The notes under the pieces: model-generated
Databases searched by the model: none
Told to the model about the DNA's origin: nothing
What the model saw: the letters and a program-made list of their open reading frames with translations, nothing else
Made by a program: the position numbers and the translations under genes
In this document: piece by piece, positions 53,799 to 62,083 of the stretch
How positions within the stretch are numbered: position 1 is the stretch's first letter
Layout of the letters: every line of letters begins with the position of its first letter
Assembly: GCF_036026595.1 (NCBI RefSeq)
Contig: NZ_JARZFX010000005.1
Location: 1 to 64,000, forward strand
Direction: 5' to 3'
From: Virgibacillus_P tibetensis
GTDB taxonomy: Bacteria; Bacillota; Bacilli; Bacillales; Amphibacillaceae
Length of the DNA: 64,000 bases

Positions 53799-54232
53799 GC
53801 TATTGCACTCTCCTTTTGGTTTGTTTTTGCATATTTATCATAGCATGTCTTTTTTGTAATAATTATGGCAGGGTTTCCCATGATAGATTAGCAGGTTCTA
53901 ATTTCTTCAACCAATGTCCTAAGCCTTATTATGTTTGATGTTTAATAAAACCTTAAAACGGGTAATTAGGAAAAAGTTAATCACCACGGAATATATTTCT
54001 ATTAATCTTCTATTGACATCGTTATAAATCACACTGAAATATTACAATGCGCGCTAATTTGTAAAGAAACTGTTACTTAATTTCTGCTGGAGTAATGTTT
54101 TACTTTATAAAGAAACCCTTGTCGTAATAAGTCTATTACCATAATGTGTCTCTTGTATATCTACCCCCAGAAATTATAATTAGTACTAGTAATACTATAA
54201 TGAAACTAGTCATCATTGGAGGATCATAAATT
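53799..54232. other. Intergenic space between CAP-domain gene and mreBH
   Basis: No ORF. AT-rich with promoter-like sequence near both genes. TACTATAATG at about 54193-54202 resembles a -10. ACCCCC at 54173-54178 recalls the SigI -35 element that drives mreBH in B. subtilis, but the matching CGAA is not found at a suitable distance. Confidence 0.4.
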
Positions 54233-55240
54233 ATGTTATCTACTGCAGAAATTGGAATCGATTTAGGAACTGCAAATATTCTTATATATTCAAAATCAAA
54301 AGGTATCGTTCTAAATGAACCATCAGTTGTAGCAATTGATGTAAATACAAAACAGGTAGTAGCGGTGGGTTCTGAAGCAAAGGAAATGGTCGGAAAAACA
54401 CCACAGAATATTATCCCTATACGTCCATTAAGGGATGGTGTAATAGCTGACTATGATGTAACTGCACAAATGCTTAAAGAATTTTTGAAAAAGGTTAGTA
54501 AAAAAATGGGTATGTCTTTAAGAAAGCCTACGGTTGTCGTTTGTACCCCTTCTGGAAGCACCTCGGTTGAAAGACGTGCTATCCATAATGCTGTTACAAG
54601 TTACGGTGCTAAGCAAGTCCACTTAATTGAAGAACCTGTGGCAGCTGCTATTGGGGCAGACTTACCAGTTGATGAGCCTGTAGCAAACGTAATTGTGGAT
54701 GTCGGTGGAGGAACTTCAGAAGTTGGGATTATATCATTTGGCGGTGTCGTTTCATGTAATTCCGTTCGCATCGGTGGAGATAAAATGGATGAAGAGATTA
54801 TCCATTATGTTCGTAAACATTACAATATCTTAATAGGTGAGCGAACCTCTGAAAATGTCAAAATGGAAATAGGATATGCACATCCTAACCATAAAGAAGA
54901 GACGATGGAAATACGCGGTAGAGATATGGTGACTGGTTTACCTAAGACAATTACTGTTACCTCTACTGAAATATTCTCTGCATTAAAGGAATCTTTGGAA
55001 CAAATATTAGAAACGATCCGTTCTACTTTGGAAAGCTGCCCACCTGAGTTAAGTGGGGATATTGTTGACCACGGTATTGTGTTAACTGGTGGAGGCTCCC
55101 TGTTAAATGGAATGAAGGAATGGCTTGCCAATGAAATTGATGTTCCCGTACATCTTGCTCCAAACCCCTTGGAATCTGTAGCAATCGGTACTGGAAGAGC
55201 ACTTAAAATGATCGACAAACTACAAAAAGCAACGAAGTAG
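54233..55240 (+). CDS. mreBH: Actin-like shape protein MreBH
   Basis: 335 residues, the exact length of B. subtilis MreBH. Actin-fold nucleotide motifs: IGIDLGTANILIY (phosphate 1), NVIVDVGGGTSEVGIIS (phosphate 2) and GIVLTGGGSLLNGM (adenosine). It organises side-wall synthesis and lytic enzyme placement under the membrane. It stands alone, without mreCD, like mreBH rather than mreB; Mbl is the main alternative. Confidence 0.88.
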   Translation: MLSTAEIGIDLGTANILIYSKSKGIVLNEPSVVAIDVNTKQVVAVGSEAKEMVGKTPQNIIPIRPLRDGVIADYDVTAQMLKEFLKKVSKKMGMSLRKPTVVVCTPSGSTSVERRAIHNAVTSYGAKQVHLIEEPVAAAIGADLPVDEPVANVIVDVGGGTSEVGIISFGGVVSCNSVRIGGDKMDEEIIHYVRKHYNILIGERTSENVKMEIGYAHPNHKEETMEIRGRDMVTGLPKTITVTSTEIFSALKESLEQILETIRSTLESCPPELSGDIVDHGIVLTGGGSLLNGMKEWLANEIDVPVHLAPNPLESVAIGTGRALKMIDKLQKATK

Positions 55241-55254
55241 CCCAGTACTTTTTA

Positions 55255-55288
55255 AAGCTCATGTATCTTTCGATGCATGAGCTTGTTT
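55255..55288 (+). terminator. Terminator after mreBH
   Basis: AAGCTCATG pairs with CATGAGCTT over a 12-nt loop and is followed by GTTT. Confidence 0.8.
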
Positions 55289-55341
55289 AATTGGTAAGGC
55301 TAACAGAGTTGCTGATTTAAAATAGTTTTACTTTTTTAGAA

Positions 55342-55378
55342 AGAAAACGTTTACAAATTATTCGGAATACAATACAAT
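55342..55378 (+). promoter_or_regulatory. Promoter overlapped by a cre-like site
   Basis: TTTACA (55350-55355), a 17-bp spacer and TACAAT (55373-55378) form a good sigma-A promoter. AGAAAACGTTTACA at 55342-55355 matches 13 of 14 positions of the CcpA cre consensus and covers the -35, a repressing position. Confidence 0.7.
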
Positions 55379-55501
55379 GTAAAGTAACGAATCATGTTTC
55401 AGAATGGACTCCCATTTATAACACATGATCCTCTTATGAATAAATTATACTGCCTAATCTGTTTACAGAACCAATTCCAGGTCTGTTCCAACAGATAAAA
55501 G

Positions 55502-55553
55502 CCAGTTCAATTTTAATTACAGTTACCTGTAATTAATTTGAATTGGTTTTTTT
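55502..55553 (+). terminator. Strong terminator just upstream of the CoA-transferase gene
   Basis: CCAGTTCAATTTTAATTACA-type 5' arm (55502-55522) pairs along its length with 55527-55546, with one bulged T, around a TTAC loop; seven T follow. It ends 33 bp before the CoA-transferase ATG and about 165 nt after the cre-overlapped promoter, so it must end a short RNA or attenuate the operon. Confidence 0.85.
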
Positions 55554-55586
55554 ATTTCTCATATACATACAGAAAGGAGTGAAAAA

Positions 55587-56750
55587 ATGTCTGGTGCATT
55601 GGCCAATATTCGTGTTCTGGATTTGACCAGAGTTCTTGCAGGACCATATTGCACGATGATCCTAGGTGATCTTGGCGCAGAAGTTATTAAAGTGGAAGCG
55701 CCAGGGGGAAGTGATGAGACACGTAAATGGGGACCCCCTTTTCAGAATGATGTAAGTGCCTATTATCTTTGTGCAAATCGAAATAAGAAGAGTATTACAG
55801 TAGATTTAAAGTCAGACGAAGGCATTTCTGTTATTAAAGAACTAGTCAAAGAAAGTGACGTTATTATAAATAACTTCAAGTCTGGTACCATGCAGCGGTT
55901 TGGGCTCGATTACGAAACATTAGCTGAACTTAATTCGAGGATAGTGTACTGTTCAATCACAGGTTTTGGCGAAACTGGTCCCAACAAAGACATGCCTGGA
56001 TATGATTTCATCATTCAGGCAATGAGTGGGCTGATGAGTATAACAGGCGACGAAGAATCAGGTCCTCAGAAGCTTGGTGTGGCAATAACTGATATCCTAA
56101 CTGGATTATACGCTTGTATTGGTATACAAGGTGCATTACTTGAAAGAACCGTATCCGGAAAAGGTCAGAAATTAGACATTTCCTTATATGACACTGCTGT
56201 AAGTTCCCTGGTAAATATCGGAAGCAATTACTTAATGTCCGGAAAAATACCAACAGCGCTTGGGAATAATCATGCTAACATTGTACCTTATCAAACTTTC
56301 CAGACTTTAGATGGAGAAATGGTTATTGCAGTAGGCAATGACCATCAGTTTAGTGCATTGTGCTCCATCCTGGGTAAGCCTGAATATGGTGTGGATGAAA
56401 GGTTTCGGACTAATCCCGACCGAGTAGAGTACAGAGAGATTTTGGTCCCATTATTACAAGATATCTTTTCTACAGAACCAACAGCTTACTGGCAAATTAA
56501 ATGCCATGAGAACAATATTCCTTGTGGGCCGATCCAAAATATTGAAGAAGTGGCAAACGACCCACAACTTCATGCCAGGGATATGTTCATCGATTACGAG
56601 CATCCCACTGCTGGAGCCATCAAAATGATTGGAAGTCCTTTAAAACTATCACGAACACCAGTCACAGTTAAGCATCACCCACCTGATGCAGGTGAGCATA
56701 ATGAAGACATACTAACCCAATTAGGGAAAAAAAATAATTTTAGGAGATGA
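55587..56750 (+). CDS. CaiB/BaiF family CoA-transferase
   Basis: 387-residue class III CoA-transferase. The N-terminal RVLDLTRVLAGPYCTMILGD and the catalytic Asp169 in GVAITDILTGLYA are at the usual places. Next to a glutaryl-CoA-dehydrogenase-like gene, a succinyl-CoA:glutarate CoA-transferase role is plausible. GAAAGGAGTG precedes the ATG. It is 4 bp from the next gene, so one operon. Confidence 0.88.
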   Translation: MSGALANIRVLDLTRVLAGPYCTMILGDLGAEVIKVEAPGGSDETRKWGPPFQNDVSAYYLCANRNKKSITVDLKSDEGISVIKELVKESDVIINNFKSGTMQRFGLDYETLAELNSRIVYCSITGFGETGPNKDMPGYDFIIQAMSGLMSITGDEESGPQKLGVAITDILTGLYACIGIQGALLERTVSGKGQKLDISLYDTAVSSLVNIGSNYLMSGKIPTALGNNHANIVPYQTFQTLDGEMVIAVGNDHQFSALCSILGKPEYGVDERFRTNPDRVEYREILVPLLQDIFSTEPTAYWQIKCHENNIPCGPIQNIEEVANDPQLHARDMFIDYEHPTAGAIKMIGSPLKLSRTPVTVKHHPPDAGEHNEDILTQLGKKNNFRR

Positions 56751-56754
56751 TCGT

Positions 56755-57960
56755 ATGAATTTTGAATTTACAGAGGAACAACAAATGCTGCGCAACACTG
56801 TCAGAGGATTTACAGATAAAGAAATCATGCCACATATTGCCCAGTGGGACCGGGAAGGCAAATTTGACCCTGCTCTCCTAACTAAACTTGCTGAGCTTGG
56901 ATTGATGGGTGTATGTATCCCAGAGGAGTATGGTGGCAGTGGCATGGACTACAATTCACTCGCTATTGTTTGTGAGGAATTAGAGCGCGGCGATACTACA
57001 TTCCGTACAGCTGTATCCGTACACACTGGTTTAAACAGCATGACATTACTACAATGGGGTAACGAAGAGCAAAAACAAAAATACCTCACACCTCAAGCAA
57101 AGGGTGAAAAAATCGGTGCTTTTGGTCTTACCGAACCTGCTGCTGGATCCGATGTGTCGGCATTAGAATCCACAGCAGTAAGAGATGGTGATTTTTACAT
57201 TTTAAACGGACAGAAAACATGGATTTCTCTATGCGATACAGCAGATCACTTTTTAGTATTTGCATATACAACGAGTCGTTCTGAAAAGCACAAAGGAATT
57301 TCCGCCTTTATTGTCGAGCGTACATGGGAAGGCTTTTCTTCAAAAGCAACAAAGGGAAAATTAGGAATCCGTGCTGGTAATACAGGAGAGATTTTCTTTG
57401 ATAATGTAAAAGTTCCTAAAGAAAACCTGCTTGGAGAAGAAGGCGAAGGGTTTAAGATCGCTATGGCTGCTTTAGATAATGGCAGATTCACAGTGGCAGC
57501 TGGTGCAGTTGGCCAGATAATGGCTTGTCTGGAAGCTAGTGTAAAATACTGTCACGAGAGAAAAACCTTCGGCAAAGAAATCGGACAGCATCAACTTGTA
57601 CAGCAAATGATTGCAAATATGGAAGCTGGTCTACAAATGAGCAGACTTCTCGTTTACCGTGCCGGCGAACTAAAGAATCAAGGAAAACGTAATACAAGAG
57701 AAACTTCCTTGGCTAAATGGCAGGCATGTGATTTCGCTAATAAATCTGCTGATGACGCAGTACAAATTCATGGGGCTTACGGCTTCTCAGATGAGTACCC
57801 AGTAGAACGTTACCTGCGTAATTCCAAGGCACCTGTTATTTATGAAGGAACTCGTGAGATCCATACGGTTATGCAAGCAGAATACGTATTAGGCTACCGA
57901 AATGATAAACAATTAAATAAAATGCTTCCAGCGTGGGGTAATACAGAACTAGTAAAATAG
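56755..57960 (+). CDS. Acyl-CoA dehydrogenase, possibly glutaryl-CoA-specific
   Basis: 401-residue flavoenzyme. FAD and substrate motifs GLTEPAAGSDVSAL (about 124-137) and TWISLCDTADH are present; catalytic Glu364 is in IYEGTREIHT. The DNA context with a class III CoA-transferase suggests glutaryl-CoA dehydrogenase, giving crotonyl-CoA and CO2, but the sequence alone does not exclude a short-chain acyl-CoA dehydrogenase. Confidence 0.87.
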   Translation: MNFEFTEEQQMLRNTVRGFTDKEIMPHIAQWDREGKFDPALLTKLAELGLMGVCIPEEYGGSGMDYNSLAIVCEELERGDTTFRTAVSVHTGLNSMTLLQWGNEEQKQKYLTPQAKGEKIGAFGLTEPAAGSDVSALESTAVRDGDFYILNGQKTWISLCDTADHFLVFAYTTSRSEKHKGISAFIVERTWEGFSSKATKGKLGIRAGNTGEIFFDNVKVPKENLLGEEGEGFKIAMAALDNGRFTVAAGAVGQIMACLEASVKYCHERKTFGKEIGQHQLVQQMIANMEAGLQMSRLLVYRAGELKNQGKRNTRETSLAKWQACDFANKSADDAVQIHGAYGFSDEYPVERYLRNSKAPVIYEGTREIHTVMQAEYVLGYRNDKQLNKMLPAWGNTELVK

Positions 57961-58030
57961 CAAATAACCTGCAATTGAGATTGATAGATAGTTCTTAGGT
58001 GCGATATGCTTATCAGAAGGAGGTTTTTAC

Positions 58031-59479
58031 ATGAGTTATGATAAACTGACAAGCAGTATTTTTATCGATGGTACATGGCGCGAAGTTAATAGTGAAAAAA
58101 CAGAAACAATTTATAATCCCGCAACACTGAAAGCAATCACAGAAGTGTCATATGGTGGTGCACAAGAGACAGAAGAAGCTATTCAGGCTGCTTCAACTGC
58201 TTTTCCTGTTTGGAGTGAAATGACAGGCCGGAAACGCTCCCGCATTTTATACAAAGCTTCCCAGCTGATATCTGAAGAAGCTGGCCGCTTAGGTAAGATT
58301 CTTACTGAAGAACAAGGAAAGCCTTTAAATGAATCTATTGGTGAAGTCAAAGGAGCTGCCAGCTTTTTATTATGGTATGCAGAAGAAGCAAGCAGAGGCT
58401 ATGGGGAATGGATCCCATCGTCGGTAAAATCCAAACGGTTGCTCGTAATTCCAAAGCCAGTGGGAGTTGTTGGTGCAATTACCCCATGGAATTTCCCTGC
58501 CTCGATGATTACCAGAAAGCTCGGTCCTGCCCTGGCTGCCGGTTGCACAGTCGTATTAAAGCCGGCTCCTGAAACACCCCTTTCAGCAATCGAGCTTGTA
58601 AAGATTTTTGAACGGGCCGGAATGCCTCAGGGTGTTATTAACCTTGTAACTGGTGACGCAAAAGCGATTGGTAATGCCATGCTAACAAGTAAAGAAGTTA
58701 GACTGCTTACCTTTACGGGATCTACGGCAGTTGGCAAATATTTAATGAGGGAAAGTGCTGACCATATAAAGAAACTATCTCTCGAGTTGGGCGGGCATGC
58801 CCCTAGTATTGTTTTTGAAGATGCTGATCTTGATAAAGCTGCTTCCCTCGTATTAGGAAGTAAGTTTAGAAACAACGGTCAGACATGTATTTGTACGAAT
58901 CGCTTATATGTCCATGAATCAGTTGCTGAGCAGTTTACCTCGATGCTGAAGGAAAAAGTTGAGAAGCTTAAGATCGGATATGGCCTGGAAGAAGGGATCG
59001 AGCTCGGTCCTCTAATCAATGAGAGAGCTCTCGAAAAAGTCCACGCTCATCTCGAGGATGCAGTTAGTAAAGGTGCCCAGGTTGTCTGTGGAGGTGAAAA
59101 ATGGGATGATGCATTAGAAGGTCATTTTTATAAACCTACCGTCTTATCAGCTATTACCGATGATATGTTAATTATGAATGAGGAGACATTTGGTCCCATA
59201 ATACCTGTGCAAACATTTACAGACGAGGATGAAGCTCTTAGGAAAGCAAACAATACAGACTATGGCTTAGCTGCTTATATTTTCACGGAAAATACGAGTC
59301 GTGCTATTCGCGCCTCTGAAAAACTGGATTACGGCATTGTCGGTGTAAATGACGTGTTTCCTGCTGCTCCAGAAGCGCCATTTGGCGGTATTAAGCAATC
59401 CGGGATCGGTAAAGAAGGCGGCCATCACGGAATGGATGAATTTCTAGAGAGAAAATTTATTTCGATTGGAATTGAATAA
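58031..59479 (+). CDS. Succinate/glutarate-semialdehyde dehydrogenase, GabD-like
   Basis: 482-residue NAD(P)-dependent aldehyde dehydrogenase of the GabD/DavD type. Catalytic Cys286 lies in NNGQTCICTNRLYV and Glu252 in LELGGHAP; NAD binding is marked by GAITPWNFPAS and FTGSTAVGKYL. In this cluster glutarate semialdehyde, from lysine via 5-aminovalerate, is the favoured substrate; succinate semialdehyde is the alternative. AGAAGGAGG precedes the ATG. Confidence 0.88.
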   Translation: MSYDKLTSSIFIDGTWREVNSEKTETIYNPATLKAITEVSYGGAQETEEAIQAASTAFPVWSEMTGRKRSRILYKASQLISEEAGRLGKILTEEQGKPLNESIGEVKGAASFLLWYAEEASRGYGEWIPSSVKSKRLLVIPKPVGVVGAITPWNFPASMITRKLGPALAAGCTVVLKPAPETPLSAIELVKIFERAGMPQGVINLVTGDAKAIGNAMLTSKEVRLLTFTGSTAVGKYLMRESADHIKKLSLELGGHAPSIVFEDADLDKAASLVLGSKFRNNGQTCICTNRLYVHESVAEQFTSMLKEKVEKLKIGYGLEEGIELGPLINERALEKVHAHLEDAVSKGAQVVCGGEKWDDALEGHFYKPTVLSAITDDMLIMNEETFGPIIPVQTFTDEDEALRKANNTDYGLAAYIFTENTSRAIRASEKLDYGIVGVNDVFPAAPEAPFGGIKQSGIGKEGGHHGMDEFLERKFISIGIE

Positions 59480-59481
59480 GC

Positions 59482-59517
59482 AAAAATGTCCCATCCATTT
59501 ATGGATGGGACATTTTT
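59482..59517. terminator. Bidirectional terminator after the GabD-like gene
   Basis: AAAAATGTCCCATCC pairs perfectly with GGATGGGACATTTTT over a 6-nt loop, between convergent genes. Confidence 0.95.
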
Positions 59518-59842
59518 AATTGTCTTCTTTTATATAACTTTCATATTGCTTGTACAGATCTTTTAATGCAGAAGCAAGTGCGTTACCTGCTTTACCTAAG
59601 TAATGTTTTTTAACCTCTTCTACCGGTTTCTCAATGCCATCCTGCAAACTGTGACCTCTCAATAAATGCTGTACAAACTCTCTGCCGTGATCGGTTGCTA
59701 ACGTACAATTGGCCGTTACAATAACACTGTATTTTTTATCAATTTCAGCAGTAATTGTCAGTGTTTCGTAAATGCTCTTAGCAGCCATACCTGACGGAAG
59801 TCTGGCATGCCCCGCAATAAATACTGTATTCATTCTGTCCAA
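59516..59842 (-). CDS. DUF3870 family protein
   Basis: 108-residue small soluble protein. N-terminal TVFIAGHARLPSGMAAKSIY and GREFVQHLLRGHSL are characteristic of DUF3870, a family commonly found beside amino-acid or acyl-CoA catabolic genes. Function unknown. It is 10 bp from the IclR gene and co-transcribed with it. Confidence 0.82.
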   Translation of the reverse strand: MDRMNTVFIAGHARLPSGMAAKSIYETLTITAEIDKKYSVIVTANCTLATDHGREFVQHLLRGHSLQDGIEKPVEEVKKHYLGKAGNALASALKDLYKQYESYIKEDN

Positions 59843-59852
59843 ATCCCTTCCA

Positions 59853-60611
59853 CTAATTACGGTATCCTAGCTTTCTGGATATCTGCTGCGCAGTTTTTTC
59901 GGTTTTACTCTTGATCCTCTGAAGACTTTTGCCTTTAAAATGACTGGACAGACCACTTACTGCCAATGAGGCAATCACCTGATTCTGGTGATCATGGATT
60001 GGGTAGGAAATCCCGGTAGTATCGGCATCCTGTTCACCGACACTATATGCATAACCTTCTTCTCTAATTGTTTCCAGTTCCTTTAGTAAACGCTCTTTCT
60101 TCACGGCTTTATTATTATTAAAAGGAACCAGTGGACCACTAAGTATTTGCTTCTGTTTTTCTTTTGGAAGAAAGGCTAATAGCATTTTGGGTCCAGATCC
60201 TATATACAATGGAGAGCTTTTCCCAATTCTAGTGTATAGTCGAAGGGCTCGCGTACTTTCCACTTTTTCAATATAAGTAGCCATGTCATGATTAACTATA
60301 ACTAGATGAATTACTTCATTAATCTCATCAGCCAACTGCTCCATATAAGGCAAAGCTATCCCTCTTAACTCTAACTGATCTGAAACTATTTGTCCTAACT
60401 CAAGTAATTTCAGCCCTAATCTGTACCTGCTGTCATGTTCATTTTCTTTCGTTTTATATAAGAAACCATTCGATTCCAAGGTACTTAGTAAACGATACGC
60501 AGTAGGCTTAGGTATATTAGATCGACTAGATATTTCTTTTAATGTGAGCTCGCGATCTTCGAACGTAAATAAATCCAGTAACTTTAACGCTTTACTAACA
60601 CTCTGATTCAT
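59853..60611 (-). CDS. IclR family transcriptional regulator
   Basis: 252 residues. Winged helix at about 1-65 (ALKLLDLFTFEDRELTLKEI, IPKPTAYRLLSTLESNGF). The C-terminal effector domain includes YIEKVESTRALRLYTRIGKS and SYPIHDHQNQVIASLAVSGL. IclR members usually sense a small acid and control neighbouring catabolic genes, so it likely governs the surrounding clusters on both strands (inference). Confidence 0.9.
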   Translation of the reverse strand: MNQSVSKALKLLDLFTFEDRELTLKEISSRSNIPKPTAYRLLSTLESNGFLYKTKENEHDSRYRLGLKLLELGQIVSDQLELRGIALPYMEQLADEINEVIHLVIVNHDMATYIEKVESTRALRLYTRIGKSSPLYIGSGPKMLLAFLPKEKQKQILSGPLVPFNNNKAVKKERLLKELETIREEGYAYSVGEQDADTTGISYPIHDHQNQVIASLAVSGLSSHFKGKSLQRIKSKTEKTAQQISRKLGYRN

Positions 60612-60754
60612 ACTAATAACTCCTTAAGTGAACCATCATTAAATGGAAAGTAGCGGAATTTTTCGCTGGTTGTTACTAACTCTTATAAGGGTCAATTACT
60701 CCACCCGCATTGAAGTTTTTGATGAGGTATCCTTGGTCATTTTTTCAAAAAACT

Positions 60755-60780
60755 CCCCCTACTCTAAAAGTAGAGGGGGG
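60755..60780 (-). terminator. Terminator after the lysine dehydrogenase-like gene
   Basis: CTACT/AGTAG with flanking CCCC/GGGG arms and a small bulge. On the minus strand it runs into GTTTTTTG. Confidence 0.75.
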
Positions 60781-60787
60781 ATACAGG

Positions 60788-61960
60788 TTATATACGTACA
60801 CCTGATTTCTCAACATTTTCTGTCTCTATAATGTTCACTCCACGCTTTGCCATTTCATCCATGTATGTTTTACCAGGAACGATCTTCTCTGGCGGATATA
60901 CACCTTTTTTAGAGATAGTTCCATTACCAATCATCTGAGCTACTGCGGAAATTGTATTGGCTGTAGCACGTGCCATTGCCGTTACCTGTGTTTCTCTATC
61001 TTTATATGTTGTCATCTCATAGTCGTAGGTTGCTGGAAGTCCATCCTTTTCCCCGGCAACACTTACTCGTAATAAAACAGCATCGTCTTTTTCCCCAAGC
61101 TCAACGATGGGATCCAGCACTTTAAGTAGAACTTCACGTGGATTAATCTTCTGATTATTTACTTCCACCTCATAATCCATTCTAGTCAGATTCAAGTCAA
61201 CAAGCAACCTGAACTTCTCTGCATGCCCCGGATAGCGAATTGTTTTGTATTCTAGTGTTTCTAAATCTGGATAAGAAAGTGATAATGTCGATGTCCCGCC
61301 AGATGTATGAAACGCTTCTAATGGCCCAAATTTCTCGAAGTGAATACGTTCAACTTCTGTTAAGGAAGCTATTTCCTGTTTTATTCCATTTCGAATGATT
61401 AAAGAAGGATCTGTGTAATGGTCCAATACACCTTCCATTGAAAATACATGATTATACTCAAGTGGAGGCTCTGGTTTCACTGGGATACCGCCAACATATA
61501 ACTTAATTGACTTCAGTTTATCCAATTTTCCAGCACCATGTCCTGATAAAATGTTAATCATCCCCGGCGCAACCCCAAGATCAGGAATTAATGTAACGCC
61601 TGCAGCCTTTGCATCTTCCTGCATTGCCAATACTTTATCTGTCATATGACCAATATGCCCACCAAGATCGATGGAACTCACACCGACTTGAATTGCAATT
61701 TTAGCCACGATTTCATTAAAGGAATAAAATAACGCATTAATAATAACATCGAATTGACGCATATAATTTGCCAGGTCCTGCTCATCACTAGCATTCACCT
61801 GATAGGCTGTTAGTTTAGTTGAATTCAATTGATCACATACTTTCTGTGCGCGATCAATATCGATATCTGCTAAACCGACAGCAGTCACTCCTTCACTTAC
61901 AACTAAATCACGTGCCGCCTCTTTACCCATTAAGCCTGAACCCAAAACACCTATCTTCAT
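60788..61960 (-). CDS. Saccharopine dehydrogenase family, lysine 6-dehydrogenase-like
   Basis: 390-residue NAD(P)-dependent enzyme. Rossmann motif GVLGSGLMGKEAA at residues 4-16, then LGGHIGHMTDKVL and PDLGVAPGMINILSGHGAGK, hallmarks of saccharopine dehydrogenase/LysDH proteins. Length fits lysine 6-dehydrogenase, which forms aminoadipate semialdehyde. The frame is open 25 codons upstream, but AGGGAGTG precedes the ATG at 61958-61960. 123 bp from the aldehyde dehydrogenase gene on the same strand. Confidence 0.85.
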   Translation of the reverse strand: MKIGVLGSGLMGKEAARDLVVSEGVTAVGLADIDIDRAQKVCDQLNSTKLTAYQVNASDEQDLANYMRQFDVIINALFYSFNEIVAKIAIQVGVSSIDLGGHIGHMTDKVLAMQEDAKAAGVTLIPDLGVAPGMINILSGHGAGKLDKLKSIKLYVGGIPVKPEPPLEYNHVFSMEGVLDHYTDPSLIIRNGIKQEIASLTEVERIHFEKFGPLEAFHTSGGTSTLSLSYPDLETLEYKTIRYPGHAEKFRLLVDLNLTRMDYEVEVNNQKINPREVLLKVLDPIVELGEKDDAVLLRVSVAGEKDGLPATYDYEMTTYKDRETQVTAMARATANTISAVAQMIGNGTISKKGVYPPEKIVPGKTYMDEMAKRGVNIIETENVEKSGVRI

Positions 61961-62083
61961 ATAATCACTCCCTGTACAGATTAGTAATACACTATCTATA
62001 GTGATAACCTCAGTGAACAGCATGAAGCTGATCACTGAGGTTTCTACAATCTATTTATCCAAAACATCTTTCATGTAAGAAAC

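Noticed and set aside
54173..54178. ACCCCC as a SigI -35 element for mreBH
   Set aside because: No CGAA-like -10 occurs at the expected distance, and a sigma-A-like TATAAT lies further on. Kept only as a remark in the intergenic entry.
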